Positions 25,432-34,217 of a stretch of DNA of 64,000 nt are shown one piece after another. The DNA is from Streptomyces cyaneogriseus subsp. noncyanogenus (GTDB lineage Bacteria; Actinomycetota; Actinomycetes; Streptomycetales; Streptomycetaceae), in NCBI RefSeq assembly GCF_000931445.1, contig NZ_CP010849.1:4464001-4528000 (forward strand). Reading direction: 5' to 3'. The stretch's first letter is position 1. Every line of letters begins with the position of its first letter. Made by a program: the position numbers and the translations under genes. The notes under the pieces are model-generated. The model had not been told where the DNA came from, did no database searches, and saw only the letters and a program-made list of their open reading frames with translations.

Positions 25432-26148
25432 TCAGCCGGACCACGGCCGCCCGAGGACCGGTTCCAGGTAGTCCACCCGTGGTCCGCGCAGCTCCGCGAG
25501 CCCGGCCGGGGAGCGCACCAGGGCGATCCGGTCCAGCTCCGGTTCCCGTCCCGCCGCGGCCTCGACGGACACCAGGGCGTCGAAGCGTTCCCGTACGCGC
25601 GACGCGGGCAGGGGCGGGGCGAGGAACAGCGCGCCCACGCTCCGGACGTCGTTGCGCACCACACGCCAGAGGGCGAGCCGGGACGGATCGGTGCCGATGC
25701 CGGTCTCCTCGGCCAGTTCGCGGGCGGCGTGTCCGCGCAGGGCGGCGGCGTCGAGCGGTTCGTCCGCACCGGAGGGCGGTTCGACGGTGCCCCCGGGCAA
25801 CTGCCAGCGCCCGGGCGCGGCCGTCCACCCCGCCATCCGGCCGACCAGCAGGCGCCCATCGTCCGTCGGCTGGAGAACGGCCACGAACAGCGACGGCAGC
25901 CATGGGGCGCCGGGGATCCGGCGCAGCGTCCGATGGCGGTACGTCAGCCTGGACCACGAGATCACCAGCTCACGCTCCGGACGCCACTCCAGTCCCGCGC
26001 ACCCCACCGAGGGTCCGTCGAAGAGCGCGGGATTGGCCCGTACGGCCTCGTCCCAGGCGCGGTCCATCGCCTCCCGGTGGCCGGGGGACAACGGCGGTGG
26101 CGGGGACTCGACCAGGGTGATCCCCTCGGCCGCGAGGAACTCAGCCAG
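25432..26148 (-). CDS. NUDIX hydrolase (start uncertain)
   Basis: The NUDIX box is visible as GGTVEPP...RELAEETGI, with an insertion of about ten residues between the first Glu and the REXXEE helix. It would hydrolyse a nucleoside-diphosphate-linked substrate; which one is unknown. Family-like sequence (LAEFLAAEGITLVE) extends upstream of the first in-frame ATG at 26067 to about 26148, where the only candidate codon is CTG; a GTG at 26250 would run through the DUF397 gene. The 3' end of the DUF397 gene overlaps this start region by a few bases, so translation may be coupled. The coordinate given is the conserved extent, not a proven start. Confidence 0.7.
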   Translation of the reverse strand: MAEFLAAEGITLVESPPPPLSPGHREAMDRAWDEAVRANPALFDGPSVGCAGLEWRPERELVISWSRLTYRHRTLRRIPGAPWLPSLFVAVLQPTDDGRLLVGRMAGWTAAPGRWQLPGGTVEPPSGADEPLDAAALRGHAARELAEETGIGTDPSRLALWRVVRNDVRSVGALFLAPPLPASRVRERFDALVSVEAAAGREPELDRIALVRSPAGLAELRGPRVDYLEPVLGRPWSG

Positions 26149-26509
26149 CGGTCGGCTCCCACCCGAGGAAGGCCGACCAGGCGGTGGGGGAGAGGGCGAG
26201 CCGGGGGCCGGCGGGGTTCTTGGAATCTCGGATATGCACGGTGTGGGCACAGATGGCGATCTCGACGCATTCGCCGCCCTCGCCGCTGCTGTGGCTGGAC
26301 TTGTGCCACGGGTAGGCGACTTCCACGCACTCGCCACCCTCACCGTCGCTGTGACTGGACTTACGCCAGGGGTAGGCGACTTCGAGGCAATCTCCGCCTT
26401 CCCCGCCGCTGTGGCTGGACTTGCGCCAGGTGTAGGCGGCCTCCAGGCAGTCACCGCCTGCCGCGTCGCTGTAGGTGGACTTGAACCAGGTGAGATGCTC
26501 GCCGTTCAT
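26141..26509 (-). CDS. DUF397 protein with tandemly repeated N-terminal half
   Basis: A 122-residue DUF397-type protein, about twice the usual length of roughly 60. The conserved start WRKSSHSGGEGGDCLEVAYP is present in three to four successive copies of 20 residues, and a single C-terminal half (VHIRDSKNPAGPRLALSP, then WSAFL) follows. In streptomycetes small DUF397 proteins partner the adjacent DUF5753 HTH regulator in WhiJ-type developmental control loci. It overlaps that regulator's stop codon by 4 bp. The repeats are exact enough in DNA to be recent. Confidence 0.85.
   Translation of the reverse strand: MNGEHLTWFKSTYSDAAGGDCLEAAYTWRKSSHSGGEGGDCLEVAYPWRKSSHSDGEGGECVEVAYPWHKSSHSSGEGGECVEIAICAHTVHIRDSKNPAGPRLALSPTAWSAFLGWEPTAG
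26257..26490. repeat. 60-bp tandem repeat inside the DUF397 gene
   Basis: Three full units at 26281-26340, 26341-26400 and 26401-26460, with partial units on both sides. By eye about 75-80% of positions agree between adjacent units. The period keeps the reading frame and adds 20 residues per unit. Confidence 0.9.
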
Positions 26510-27369
26510 AGCTCCTCCAGCTTCTTTTCGATCAACTCTCCTGATTCCTTGGGCGGGAGAGCCATCGCTCGCATGATCCCATAGCGGTCTGCGATCTCGC
26601 GTACCTCTTCGGGATCGGTGATCAGACGGGGGTAGCCCTGGGCCTCCGTGTACGCCACTTGCTGGTGGCCCTTCGGGGTCAGCAAGTTGAATGCGCTTCC
26701 CAGATTGGGATGTTCCTCAACCTCGGTCGGCATAATCTGAATCTCGACGTTACGCATGCTGCCGACGCGCAGTAGGCGCCGCAGCTGATCCGCATGAACC
26801 CGACGCCCGCCGATGGGCTGATCAAGCACAACCTCTTCCAGTACGTAGCTCACCGCTGGTGGCGGCCACTGCTCGAAGACCTGCTGTCGGGTCAGTCGGT
26901 CGGCGACCCGCTTCTCGATGGTCTCCTCGCTCAGGAACGGACGTCCTTTGGCGAACACCGCCCGTGCGTGGTCCTCGGTCTGGAGAAGCCCATGCACCGC
27001 ATGGTTGCAGTAGTGGTGCAGCTCCACGGCCTGCGACTCCAGCACCGCATAGCCCCGGTACCACTCCGGATGCCGAGTCCGCGCCCTCTTCATCGCCTCC
27101 TTCACCTCGGGGATCGCCTGCTTCAGCAGACCCCCCGCGTCCAGGATCTCGTCCGCCTTCTCCAGCAGCTCCGGGCGTGGAACCCGCACCCCCCGCTCCA
27201 TGGCCGACACGGCGTCCGGTCCGCACCCCACGAGCAGTCCGAACTCCTTCTGGGTGAGCCCCTTCCGCTCCCGCAGCAGCTTGAGCATCTTGCCCAGGGC
27301 GGTGAACAGCCCCGTCGTGCCCTCCGCCTCGGCCGGCGTCTCCGGCCTCCGCTGCCGTTCCTCCGTCAC
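26506..27369 (-). CDS. Scr1/WhiJ-like helix-turn-helix regulator (DUF5753)
   Basis: A 287-residue protein. An XRE-type HTH occupies residues about 28-85 (MLKLLRERKGLTQKEFGLLV, then DAVSAMERGVRVP), and a DUF5753 domain covers about 95-280 with EWYRGYAVLESQAVELHHYC and GLLQTEDHARAVF. This is the large actinobacterial family that includes WhiJ. GTG start at 27369. It is co-directional and overlapping with the DUF397 gene and divergent from the ATP-binding protein gene, the typical three-gene module. Confidence 0.9.
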   Translation of the reverse strand: MTEERQRRPETPAEAEGTTGLFTALGKMLKLLRERKGLTQKEFGLLVGCGPDAVSAMERGVRVPRPELLEKADEILDAGGLLKQAIPEVKEAMKRARTRHPEWYRGYAVLESQAVELHHYCNHAVHGLLQTEDHARAVFAKGRPFLSEETIEKRVADRLTRQQVFEQWPPPAVSYVLEEVVLDQPIGGRRVHADQLRRLLRVGSMRNVEIQIMPTEVEEHPNLGSAFNLLTPKGHQQVAYTEAQGYPRLITDPEEVREIADRYGIMRAMALPPKESGELIEKKLEEL

Positions 27370-27411
27370 GCACCCACCGCCTTCCTGTCACCGTGGTCAC
27401 GGCCGACGTCG

Positions 27412-27439
27412 CGTACGCCTCACCCAGCGCAGGCGTACG
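27412..27439. promoter_or_regulatory. inverted repeat in the divergent promoter of the WhiJ-like module
   Basis: CGTACGCCT (27412-27420) and AGGCGTACG (27431-27439), a perfect 9-bp inverted repeat with 10-bp spacer, one turn of helix between halves. Candidate binding site for the HTH regulator encoded on the left. Confidence 0.45.
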
Positions 27440-27501
27440 GCTACGTACCGTCGCGTCGTCGTCCCTGGTCAGCGTAGGGACAACCGGCCACGCTCGGTCC
27501 C

Positions 27502-27978
27502 GTGAACGCCGAAATCTCCACCCCCACCGACGAACTGGCCCAGCGCCTCAGTGCCACCCCGCGCGGTGCCCGCCTGGCCCGGCGGCTGGCCGGGCAGCAG
27601 TTGGACGCCTGGGGCTTCCCGTACGGCGGCGAGGTGAACGACGCCGTCCAGCACGTCGTCGCGGAGCTCGCCGCCAACGCCGTCACCCACGGCCGCGTGC
27701 CCGGCCGGGACTTCGAGCTGCGACTCCTGCTGTTCCTGCCCGTTGCCACCCTCCGTATCGAGGTGAGCGACGCCCGGGACGACCGCCTCCCCGCTCCCGC
27801 GCCGCCCGGTGAGGGCGGGGGCGAGGGCGGCCGGGGGCTGCATCTCGTGCACGCCTTCTCCCGCGCCTGGGGCGTCGCCGGGCGGGACGTCGGCAAGACG
27901 GTGTGGGCGGAACTCCCGCTGAAGGAGGCCGACATGACGGAACAACGTATTGGAACCGTCGATCCAAAACCATGCTAG
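27502..27978 (+). CDS. ATP-binding protein (GHKL, anti-sigma-factor-like)
   Basis: A 158-residue protein with a histidine-kinase-like ATPase fold. N-box VVAELAANAVTHGR and a G-box region EGGRGLHLVHAFSRAWGV are seen; there is no kinase histidine domain. Such solitary HATPase_c proteins resemble RsbW/SpoIIAB anti-sigma factors and are recurrent partners of WhiJ-like/DUF397 loci. GTG at 27502. The last codons run into the operator of the next gene. Confidence 0.85.
   Translation: MNAEISTPTDELAQRLSATPRGARLARRLAGQQLDAWGFPYGGEVNDAVQHVVAELAANAVTHGRVPGRDFELRLLLFLPVATLRIEVSDARDDRLPAPAPPGEGGGEGGRGLHLVHAFSRAWGVAGRDVGKTVWAELPLKEADMTEQRIGTVDPKPC
27950..27967. promoter_or_regulatory. candidate TetR operator TTGGA-8 nt-TCCAA
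   Basis: TTGGAACCGTCGATCCAA, an 18-bp imperfect palindrome in an AT-richer patch 22 bp upstream of the TetR gene start, overlapping the 3' end of the ATP-binding gene. TetR/AcrR-type proteins often bind TTGGA(A)..TCCAA sites. Autoregulation inferred. Confidence 0.5.
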
Positions 27979-27988
27979 TCTTCCTGTC

Positions 27989-28588
27989 ATGGCCCGACCG
28001 AGGACCTTCGACGAGGAGCGGGCCCTGGACGCGGCGATGCGCACGTTCTGGGAGAAGGGCTACGAGGCCACCTCGACCCAGGACCTGTGCGACGCCACCG
28101 GTCTGGGGCGCAGCAGCATCTACAACACGTTCAAGAGCAAGCACGACCTGTTCGAGCGGGCGCTCGCCCACTACCTCGACACCAAGCGCGCGCCCCAGGA
28201 AGCCGTCCTCGGGGACGCCGGACGGCCGGCCGCCGAGCGGATCCGGACGCTGCTCTCCGGCGTGATCGAGGGAGAGGCGGAGCACCGGACGGCCTTCGGC
28301 CGGGCGCTCGGCTGCCTCGGTGTGAACACCATCGTCGAGCTGGGCGACCGCGACAGCGGGGCGGCGGCGCTGCTGGAGCGGGACGCCGACCTCCGTCTCG
28401 CCGCCTACCGGGCCGTCATGGAGGCGGGCCGCAGGGACGGCAGCGTCACCTCGGCGCGCGAGCCCGAGGCGCTGGCCCGCTTCCTCAACGCGACCATCGC
28501 CGGTCTGCGGGTCTCCAGCCAGGGCGGCGCCGACCGGTCCGTCCTGGAGGCCATCGTCGACACCGCGATGGATGCGCTGACGCGCTGA
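27989..28588 (+). CDS. TetR family regulator
   Basis: A 199-residue protein. HTH at residues about 8-55 (FDEERALDAAMRTFWEKGYE, then LGRSSIYNTFKSKHDLF) and a TetR C-terminal helical domain. The ATG at 27989 is chosen because it gives the standard short N-terminus (MARPRTFDEE). It probably represses itself and the MFS transporter encoded 100 bp downstream, a usual pairing. Confidence 0.88.
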   Translation: MARPRTFDEERALDAAMRTFWEKGYEATSTQDLCDATGLGRSSIYNTFKSKHDLFERALAHYLDTKRAPQEAVLGDAGRPAAERIRTLLSGVIEGEAEHRTAFGRALGCLGVNTIVELGDRDSGAAALLERDADLRLAAYRAVMEAGRRDGSVTSAREPEALARFLNATIAGLRVSSQGGADRSVLEAIVDTAMDALTR

Positions 28589-28602
28589 CGTACTGACACG
28601 CG

Positions 28603-28633
28603 GAGAAGCCCCCTGGTTCAGGGGGCGTTTCTC
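28603..28633. terminator. hairpin after the TetR gene
   Basis: GAGAAGCCCCCTGG ... CAGGGGGCGTTTCTC forms an imperfect stem 14 bp past the TetR stop, with a T-richer right arm than is usual here. Probable terminator or attenuator before the MFS gene. Confidence 0.65.
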
Positions 28634-28688
28634 CTGACCTCGTTTTGAACTGCTCGATACATAACGCCGCGAACGACAGGAGTGGACC

Positions 28689-29888
28689 GTGCCCCGAGCC
28701 GTATACGTTCTGGCCCTTGGCATCTTCGCCATGGTGACCAGCGAGTTCGTCGTCGCCGGCCTGATGCCGCAGATGGCGGACGGCCTGAACGCCACCGTCC
28801 CGCAGATCGGCTACCTGATCACCGCCTTCGCGGTGGCCATGGCCGCCGGCGGGCCGTTCCTGACCGTGGCGCTGATGAAACTGCCCCCGCGGACGGCGCT
28901 GATGGTGCTGTTCGCCGTCTTCCTCACGGGCAACGTCCTGGCCGCCACCGCGACCGGTTACGGCGTGATGATGGCCGCCCGGATCATCACCGGCATCGCC
29001 TCCCAGGCGTTCTTCGGCATCGGCATCTCGCTGTGCGCCCGGATCACCCGGCCCGAGGTGCGCGGCCGGGCGATCGCCGTCGCCATGAACGGGCTGATGC
29101 TCGGCACGCTGCTGGGCCTGCCCCTGTCCACTCTGGTCGGCGAGCGCTACGGATGGCGCGCGGCGTTCTGGGCGATCTCGGCGCTCGCCCTGGTGGCGGC
29201 CGTGGTGACCCTGGTGGGCGTGCCGCGCCTGGAAGCCGCCGCGAGCGAGGGCGGCTTCCGGCAGGAGATCGGTGTCTTCCGCAACCCGAAGCTGTGGCTG
29301 GTGCTCTCCACCAGCATGCTGGTCATCGGCGCCACCTTCTCCGCCTTCAGCTACCTCAACCCGATCCTCACGGAGGTCACCGGCTTCTCGGCGGGCACCG
29401 TCCCCCTGCTGCTCATCGCCTACGGCGCCGCCACCGTGGTCGGCAACACGGTCGTCGGCCGCCTCGCCGACCGGTACGCCGTCCCGGTCCTGGCCGCCGG
29501 TCTGGTCCTGAACACGATGTTCCTGGCGGGCTTCGCCCTCCTCGCCGACCTGCCGGCCCCGGCCGTGCTGTGCATGCTGGGCATCGGCCTGGTCGGCGTG
29601 ACCATGAACCCGGCGATGATCACCCGGGTCCAGCGGACCGGCAACGCCGGACCGCTGGTGAACACCGTCCACTCCTCCTTCATCACCCTCGGCATCATCG
29701 TCGGCTCCTCCCTCGGGGCCGTCGGGATCGACGCCTGGAGCCTGCGCGCTCCCCTCTGGCTGGGCGCCGTCCTGGCCCTGCTGGGCCTGGCCACCCTGGT
29801 GCCCGAGCTCAGCGGCGGGCGATCAGGAAAGCCTGCGGAGCCGACTCCGTCCCGCCCGGTTCCCGCAGCGTCCGGGAGTGAAGGGTGA
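28689..29888 (+). CDS. MFS transporter (DHA1-type exporter)
   Basis: A 399-residue major facilitator with 12 predicted membrane helices, no signal peptide, and the DHA1 features MVTSEFVVAGLMPQMADGL (helix 1/loop) and RPEVRGRAIAVAMNGLMLG. It resembles AraJ/PbuE/YdhP-like exporters of sugars, purines or drugs. GTG start at 28689 after CAGGAGTGG. Likely controlled by the TetR upstream. The 3' end overlaps the convergent methyltransferase gene by 80 bp, which encodes its variable C-terminal tail. Confidence 0.88.
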   Translation: MPRAVYVLALGIFAMVTSEFVVAGLMPQMADGLNATVPQIGYLITAFAVAMAAGGPFLTVALMKLPPRTALMVLFAVFLTGNVLAATATGYGVMMAARIITGIASQAFFGIGISLCARITRPEVRGRAIAVAMNGLMLGTLLGLPLSTLVGERYGWRAAFWAISALALVAAVVTLVGVPRLEAAASEGGFRQEIGVFRNPKLWLVLSTSMLVIGATFSAFSYLNPILTEVTGFSAGTVPLLLIAYGAATVVGNTVVGRLADRYAVPVLAAGLVLNTMFLAGFALLADLPAPAVLCMLGIGLVGVTMNPAMITRVQRTGNAGPLVNTVHSSFITLGIIVGSSLGAVGIDAWSLRAPLWLGAVLALLGLATLVPELSGGRSGKPAEPTPSRPVPAASGSEG

Positions 29889-30444
29889 AACCGGCGTCCT
29901 GAAGCAGCTCGGCCATGCGCTCCGGCCGCCGCCGCTGGAAGTCGAGGCCGACCGGGCGGTCGAAGGGCCGGTCGAGGCGGAGCGGCGCGTCACCGGCCTG
30001 GAAGGCGAGCAGCAGGTGCCCGCCGGGCGCCAGGACCCGCCGGAACTCGGCGAACAGGGCCGGGAGTTCCTCCGCCGGGGTGTGAATGCTGGAGTACCAG
30101 GAGACCACGCCCGCCAGTGACCCGTCCGGCAGGTCCAGCTCCAGCATCGAGCCCTGCTCGAAGCGCAGGTGCGGGTTCTCGCGGCGGGCGACGGCGAGCA
30201 TCGCGGCGGACAGGTCGAGTCCGAAGACCCGCAGCCCCAGCCCGGCCAGGTGGGCGGTCACCCGGCCGGGCCCGCAGCCCAGGTCGGCGACGTCGGCCCC
30301 CGGCCCGACGAGCCGGGCGAAGGCGGCGAGCACCTCCAGGTCCTGGGGCGCGCCGGCCACCTGACCGCGGAAGTGCTCGGCGTAATCCTCGGCGATGGTG
30401 TCGTAGAAGACGCGGGTGGCGGTGACGTGATCGGTGTCGGTCAT
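29809..30444 (-). CDS. class I SAM-dependent methyltransferase
   Basis: A 211-residue methyltransferase. SAM-binding motif I is VADLGCGPGRVTAHL, followed by acidic GLDLSAAML and motif VVSWYSSIHT. It is of the methyltransferase type 11/25 group; substrate cannot be assigned. Its 3' end overlaps the convergent MFS gene by 80 bp. Confidence 0.85.
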   Translation of the reverse strand: MTDTDHVTATRVFYDTIAEDYAEHFRGQVAGAPQDLEVLAAFARLVGPGADVADLGCGPGRVTAHLAGLGLRVFGLDLSAAMLAVARRENPHLRFEQGSMLELDLPDGSLAGVVSWYSSIHTPAEELPALFAEFRRVLAPGGHLLLAFQAGDAPLRLDRPFDRPVGLDFQRRRPERMAELLQDAGFTLHSRTLREPGGTESAPQAFLIARR

Positions 30445-30540
30445 GGGCGCGGACCCTACCGCCCGCCACCGACAGCCGGGCCGCGCCCCCGCCCACCCCC
30501 GGCCGCCACCGACGGCCGGGGGTGGGTCCTCATTCCGTCC

Positions 30541-30855
30541 TCACTCCACCCCCACCGCCCGCAGCAGGGCCGCCACGCCCGCCGCGCCCAGGACGACCAC
30601 CGCGAACGGCGCCCGCCGCCAGGCCAGTACGGCCCCCGCCAGTACCCCGGCCGGACGCGCCCAGCCCGCGAAGCCCCCGCCCTCCGTCAGCGCCCCGGTG
30701 GCCAGCAGCGCGACCAGCAGCACCACCGCCCCGGCGGACAGCAGCTCCCGCACCCGCGCCGGGAGGGTGACCCGGCCGTGCAGCACCGGGCCGGCCAGCC
30801 GCAGGACGTACGTCCCGGCCGCCAGCGCCAGGATCACCGCCACCGTCGCGCTCAC
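30541..30855 (-). CDS. azlD: AzlD-type branched-chain amino acid exporter subunit
   Basis: A 104-residue small membrane protein with about four hydrophobic segments, starting VSATVAVILALAAGTYVLRL, a characteristic AzlD/YgaH opening. With AzlC it forms a two-subunit exporter for branched-chain amino acids (or relatives such as methionine). The GTG at 30855 overlaps the azlC stop by 4 bp. Confidence 0.87.
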   Translation of the reverse strand: MSATVAVILALAAGTYVLRLAGPVLHGRVTLPARVRELLSAGAVVLLVALLATGALTEGGGFAGWARPAGVLAGAVLAWRRAPFAVVVLGAAGVAALLRAVGVE

Positions 30856-31586
30856 GCCGGCCGCCCCTCGGGCCGGGCACCACCGCGGTGGAGGAGGAGC
30901 CCCGCGAGCGCCAGCAGCACCGGTACCCCCGTCGGCACGACCGGGGTCACCGCCAGCGCCAGCGCGGCACCGGGCAGGGCGGCCCGGCGCAGCCCCGCGT
31001 CCTCGCGCAGGGCGGGCAGCACCAGGGCGGCCAGCACGGCGGGGAAGGCCGCGTCCAGACCGTAGACGGCCGTGTCGCCGAGGGCGGTGCCGGCCAGCGC
31101 CCCGGCCAGGACGCCCGCGTTCCACAGCGCGAACAGCGCGCAGCCGGAGAGCCAGAACGCCGCCCGGCGGCGCGCCGGATCCTGCTGGGCGAGCGCGAAC
31201 GCCACCGTCTCGTCGGTGACCAGATGGGCCCCCAGCAGCCGCGACGGCCACCCCCGGCCCACGATCTGGGCGACCGCCAGGCTGAAGGCCGCCAGCCGGG
31301 TGTTGAGCAGCAGGCCCGTCGCCGCCGCGGCGAGCGGGCCGCCCCCGGCGAGCAGCACGCCGACCGCGCTGAACTGGGCCGAACCCGCGTACACCACCAG
31401 GGACATCACCACGGGCACCCACACCGGCAGCCCGCCCGCGACGGAGATGGCGCCGAACGACACGCCGACGATCCCACCGGCGAGACCGACGAGGACCACG
31501 TCCCGGAGAAGCTCGGGATCACGGGCGGGCGAGGGGTCCGGAGGCGGGGAGCCGGGACTTCCGCTTGTTCGCTGTGCCGAACGCAT
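30852..31586 (-). CDS. azlC: AzlC-type branched-chain amino acid exporter subunit
   Basis: A 244-residue membrane protein. GLAGGIVGVSFGAISVAGGLP and SLVVYAGSAQFSAVGVLLAGG are the AzlC family signatures and NTRLAAFSLAVA follows. About six to eight membrane segments. The ATG at 31586 is chosen; an in-frame TTG at 31607 is less likely. It is divergent from an XRE-cupin regulator, a common arrangement in which the regulator senses the exported amino acid. Confidence 0.87.
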   Translation of the reverse strand: MRSAQRTSGSPGSPPPDPSPARDPELLRDVVLVGLAGGIVGVSFGAISVAGGLPVWVPVVMSLVVYAGSAQFSAVGVLLAGGGPLAAAATGLLLNTRLAAFSLAVAQIVGRGWPSRLLGAHLVTDETVAFALAQQDPARRRAAFWLSGCALFALWNAGVLAGALAGTALGDTAVYGLDAAFPAVLAALVLPALREDAGLRRAALPGAALALAVTPVVPTGVPVLLALAGLLLHRGGARPEGRPA

Positions 31587-31613
31587 GTTTTCTACGATGG
31601 ACAGCAAGACCCC

Positions 31614-31631
31614 CGTTCGTCAAGAAGAACG
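31614..31631. promoter_or_regulatory. candidate operator between azlC and its divergent regulator
   Basis: CGTTC-8 nt-GAACG. On the minus strand the site covers TTGACG, a good -35 element for azlC with CATCGT 18 bp downstream as -10. Repressor binding here would block azlCD. Inferred from position. Confidence 0.45.
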
Positions 31632-31654
31632 ATCGTACCGATGGAGCGAACTAC

Positions 31655-32230
31655 ATGCCGGATGACGCCACCTCCCTCCCGTCCCGCCTGCCCCTCGACT
31701 GGATCGCCGCCTCCCTGCGCCGCGAACGGACCCGGGCCGGGCTCTCGCTGTCCGAGCTGGCCAAGCGGGCCGGCATCGCCAAGTCCACGCTGTCGCAGCT
31801 GGAGGCGGCGGGCGGCAACCCGAGCATGGAGACGATCTGGGCGCTCGCGGTGGCCCTGGGGGTGCCGTTCAGCGTGCTGGTGGAGCCGCCGGTGTCGTCG
31901 GTCCAGGTGATCCGGGCCGGGGAGGGCCCCCAGGTCACGTCGGAACGGGCGAGCTTCGTCGGCACGCTGCTGGCCGCCTGCCCGCCCGGCGCCCGGCGGG
32001 ACATCTACCGCATGCGGGCCGAGCCGGGGCCGGCACGGGAATCGGAGCCGCATATTCCGGGAACGGTCGAGCATCTCGTCGTCAGTACGGGACGGATGAA
32101 GGCGGGGCCGCGGGGCGAGAGCGTGGAGCTGGGGCCCGGGGACTACATGGCGTATCGCGGCGATGTGCCGCACACCTACGAAGCGCTGGAGCCGGGGACG
32201 ACGTTCGTGCTGATCATGCAGCACGTATGA
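31655..32230 (+). CDS. XRE family regulator with cupin domain
   Basis: A 191-residue protein. HTH at residues about 14-70 (SLRRERTRAGLSLSELAKRA, then STLSQLEAAGGNPSMETI) and a C-terminal cupin at about 115-188 (LGPGDYMAYRGDVPHTYEAL). Such proteins bind a small ligand in the cupin and control adjacent transport genes; here azlCD. The ATG at 31655 gives the normal N-terminus. Confidence 0.88.
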   Translation: MPDDATSLPSRLPLDWIAASLRRERTRAGLSLSELAKRAGIAKSTLSQLEAAGGNPSMETIWALAVALGVPFSVLVEPPVSSVQVIRAGEGPQVTSERASFVGTLLAACPPGARRDIYRMRAEPGPARESEPHIPGTVEHLVVSTGRMKAGPRGESVELGPGDYMAYRGDVPHTYEALEPGTTFVLIMQHV

Positions 32231-32320
32231 GAAGAATTCGCCAGGAATTCACCGGGGCGGCGGCCGGAACGACGGGCCGGAAGCGGACGGAACGGCTCCG
32301 GAAAGAGGCGGGAAAGGGCA

Positions 32321-32352
32321 GGAGCCCCGTCGCCGGAACGGCGCGGGGCTCC
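32321..32352. terminator. terminator between the XRE-cupin and cold-shock genes
   Basis: GGAGCCCCG (32321-32329) pairs with CGGGGCTCC (32344-32352), 14 bp beyond the cold-shock stop on the minus strand. It can serve both converging genes. Confidence 0.7.
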
Positions 32353-32366
32353 TTGGGTACTGCGTA

Positions 32367-32570
32367 TCAGACCGGGGTGACGTTCTCAGCCTGCGGGCCC
32401 TTCGGACCCTGCGTGACATCGAAGGACACCTGCTGGTTCTCCTCAAGCGACCGGAAACCGGACGCGTTGATCGCGGAGTAGTGGACGAAGACGTCGGGGC
32501 CGCCGCCCTCCTGGGCGATGAAACCAAAGCCCTTTTCGGCGTTGAACCACTTAACGGTTCCGGTAGCCAT
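32367..32570 (-). CDS. cold-shock domain protein
   Basis: A 67-residue single-OB-fold CspA-type nucleic acid binding protein. RNP1 KGFGFI (residues 13-18) and RNP2 VFVHYS (residues 27-32) are intact. It melts RNA secondary structure. The gene is preceded by an AT-richer 5' region of about 180 bases with an internal hairpin, consistent with the long structured leaders of csp mRNAs. Confidence 0.95.
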   Translation of the reverse strand: MATGTVKWFNAEKGFGFIAQEGGGPDVFVHYSAINASGFRSLEENQQVSFDVTQGPKGPQAENVTPV

Positions 32571-32665
32571 AAGCCCTCCTTGGGCTCAAAAGGGTTGCCC
32601 TGCTCCAGAACCAGCAAGTGTGAAGAGTTGAATTCTGCACAACTGCATACGTCCAAGAACGACGA

Positions 32666-32694
32666 GAGCCCGCGGTCACATGCTCCGCAGGCTC
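32666..32694 (-). promoter_or_regulatory. hairpin in the cold-shock gene leader
   Basis: GAGCCCGCGG pairs with CCGCAGGCTC with one mismatch, about 95 bases upstream of the cold-shock ATG. On the minus strand a possible promoter TTGCAG-17 nt-TACAGA lies just upstream. Candidate cold-responsive 5'-UTR structure. Confidence 0.4.
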
Positions 32695-32862
32695 TGTACT
32701 GCAAGGGAAACCAAACTGCAACTTGCTGTGAGCGTAGCACGCGGGCACCGGAAAGCAATAGAGGTCAAGATCACGTCACCCGAATGTTTGAACGTTCCAC
32801 CCGTCCGGCGGACGCCCGGGCCGTCGCCGGGCCGGCGCCGGGCCGCGGGGGACGAGGGCTAG

Positions 32863-33720
<858 letters not shown>

Positions 33721-34217
33721 CCCGGCCCCGGCGGGGGAGCCGGGCGGATCCCGGGCCCCGGCGGGTCCCGCCGGGAGCCGGGGGGCCGATGGTGGCCCGC
33801 CCGGCCGGGGTCCGCCCGCCCGCCTCGCCGCCGTCCCGGAAAATCCGACGGATCTGCACACTGTTCACCGGCGCCTCATCTCCGAACTGAACGCCAGTCA
33901 ATTACGGGACCCGCTGCCCGATTTGCCACGACACGTCCGCGCCGGGACCGCCGGCTTCCCGCCCGCCGGTGCCGTTGGACCCCGGACGGTGTGAAGGAAA
34001 CCGGGGGTATTCGGTGATGTGTTCCTCACGCTGGTGAAATTGGTTACCCGGTGAATCCGAGCACGGACACCCGGTGACTGGCCGTCTCTCCGGCGTCGTG
34101 CTTTGATCTCGGCACGCGGAACGCCGGCGACGAGCCCCGTTCGGGAATCCGAGAAATTCGTGAACCTCGGCGAGATCCGCCGTTGTCAATTTGTTTCTAC
34201 GAAGGGAATTGTGCGTC
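33721..34217. other. 497-bp non-coding region upstream of the double-glycine peptide gene
   Basis: The left 120 bp are GC-rich with a terminator-like dyad (CCCGGCGGG at 33757-33765 and CCCGCCGGG at 33767-33775) for mqnA. From about 33840 base composition becomes clearly less GC-rich and codon bias disappears in all frames. ACCCGGTGA occurs at 34046-34054 and 34069-34077, 23 bp apart (about two helical turns), a candidate activator site. No gene seen. Confidence 0.6.
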
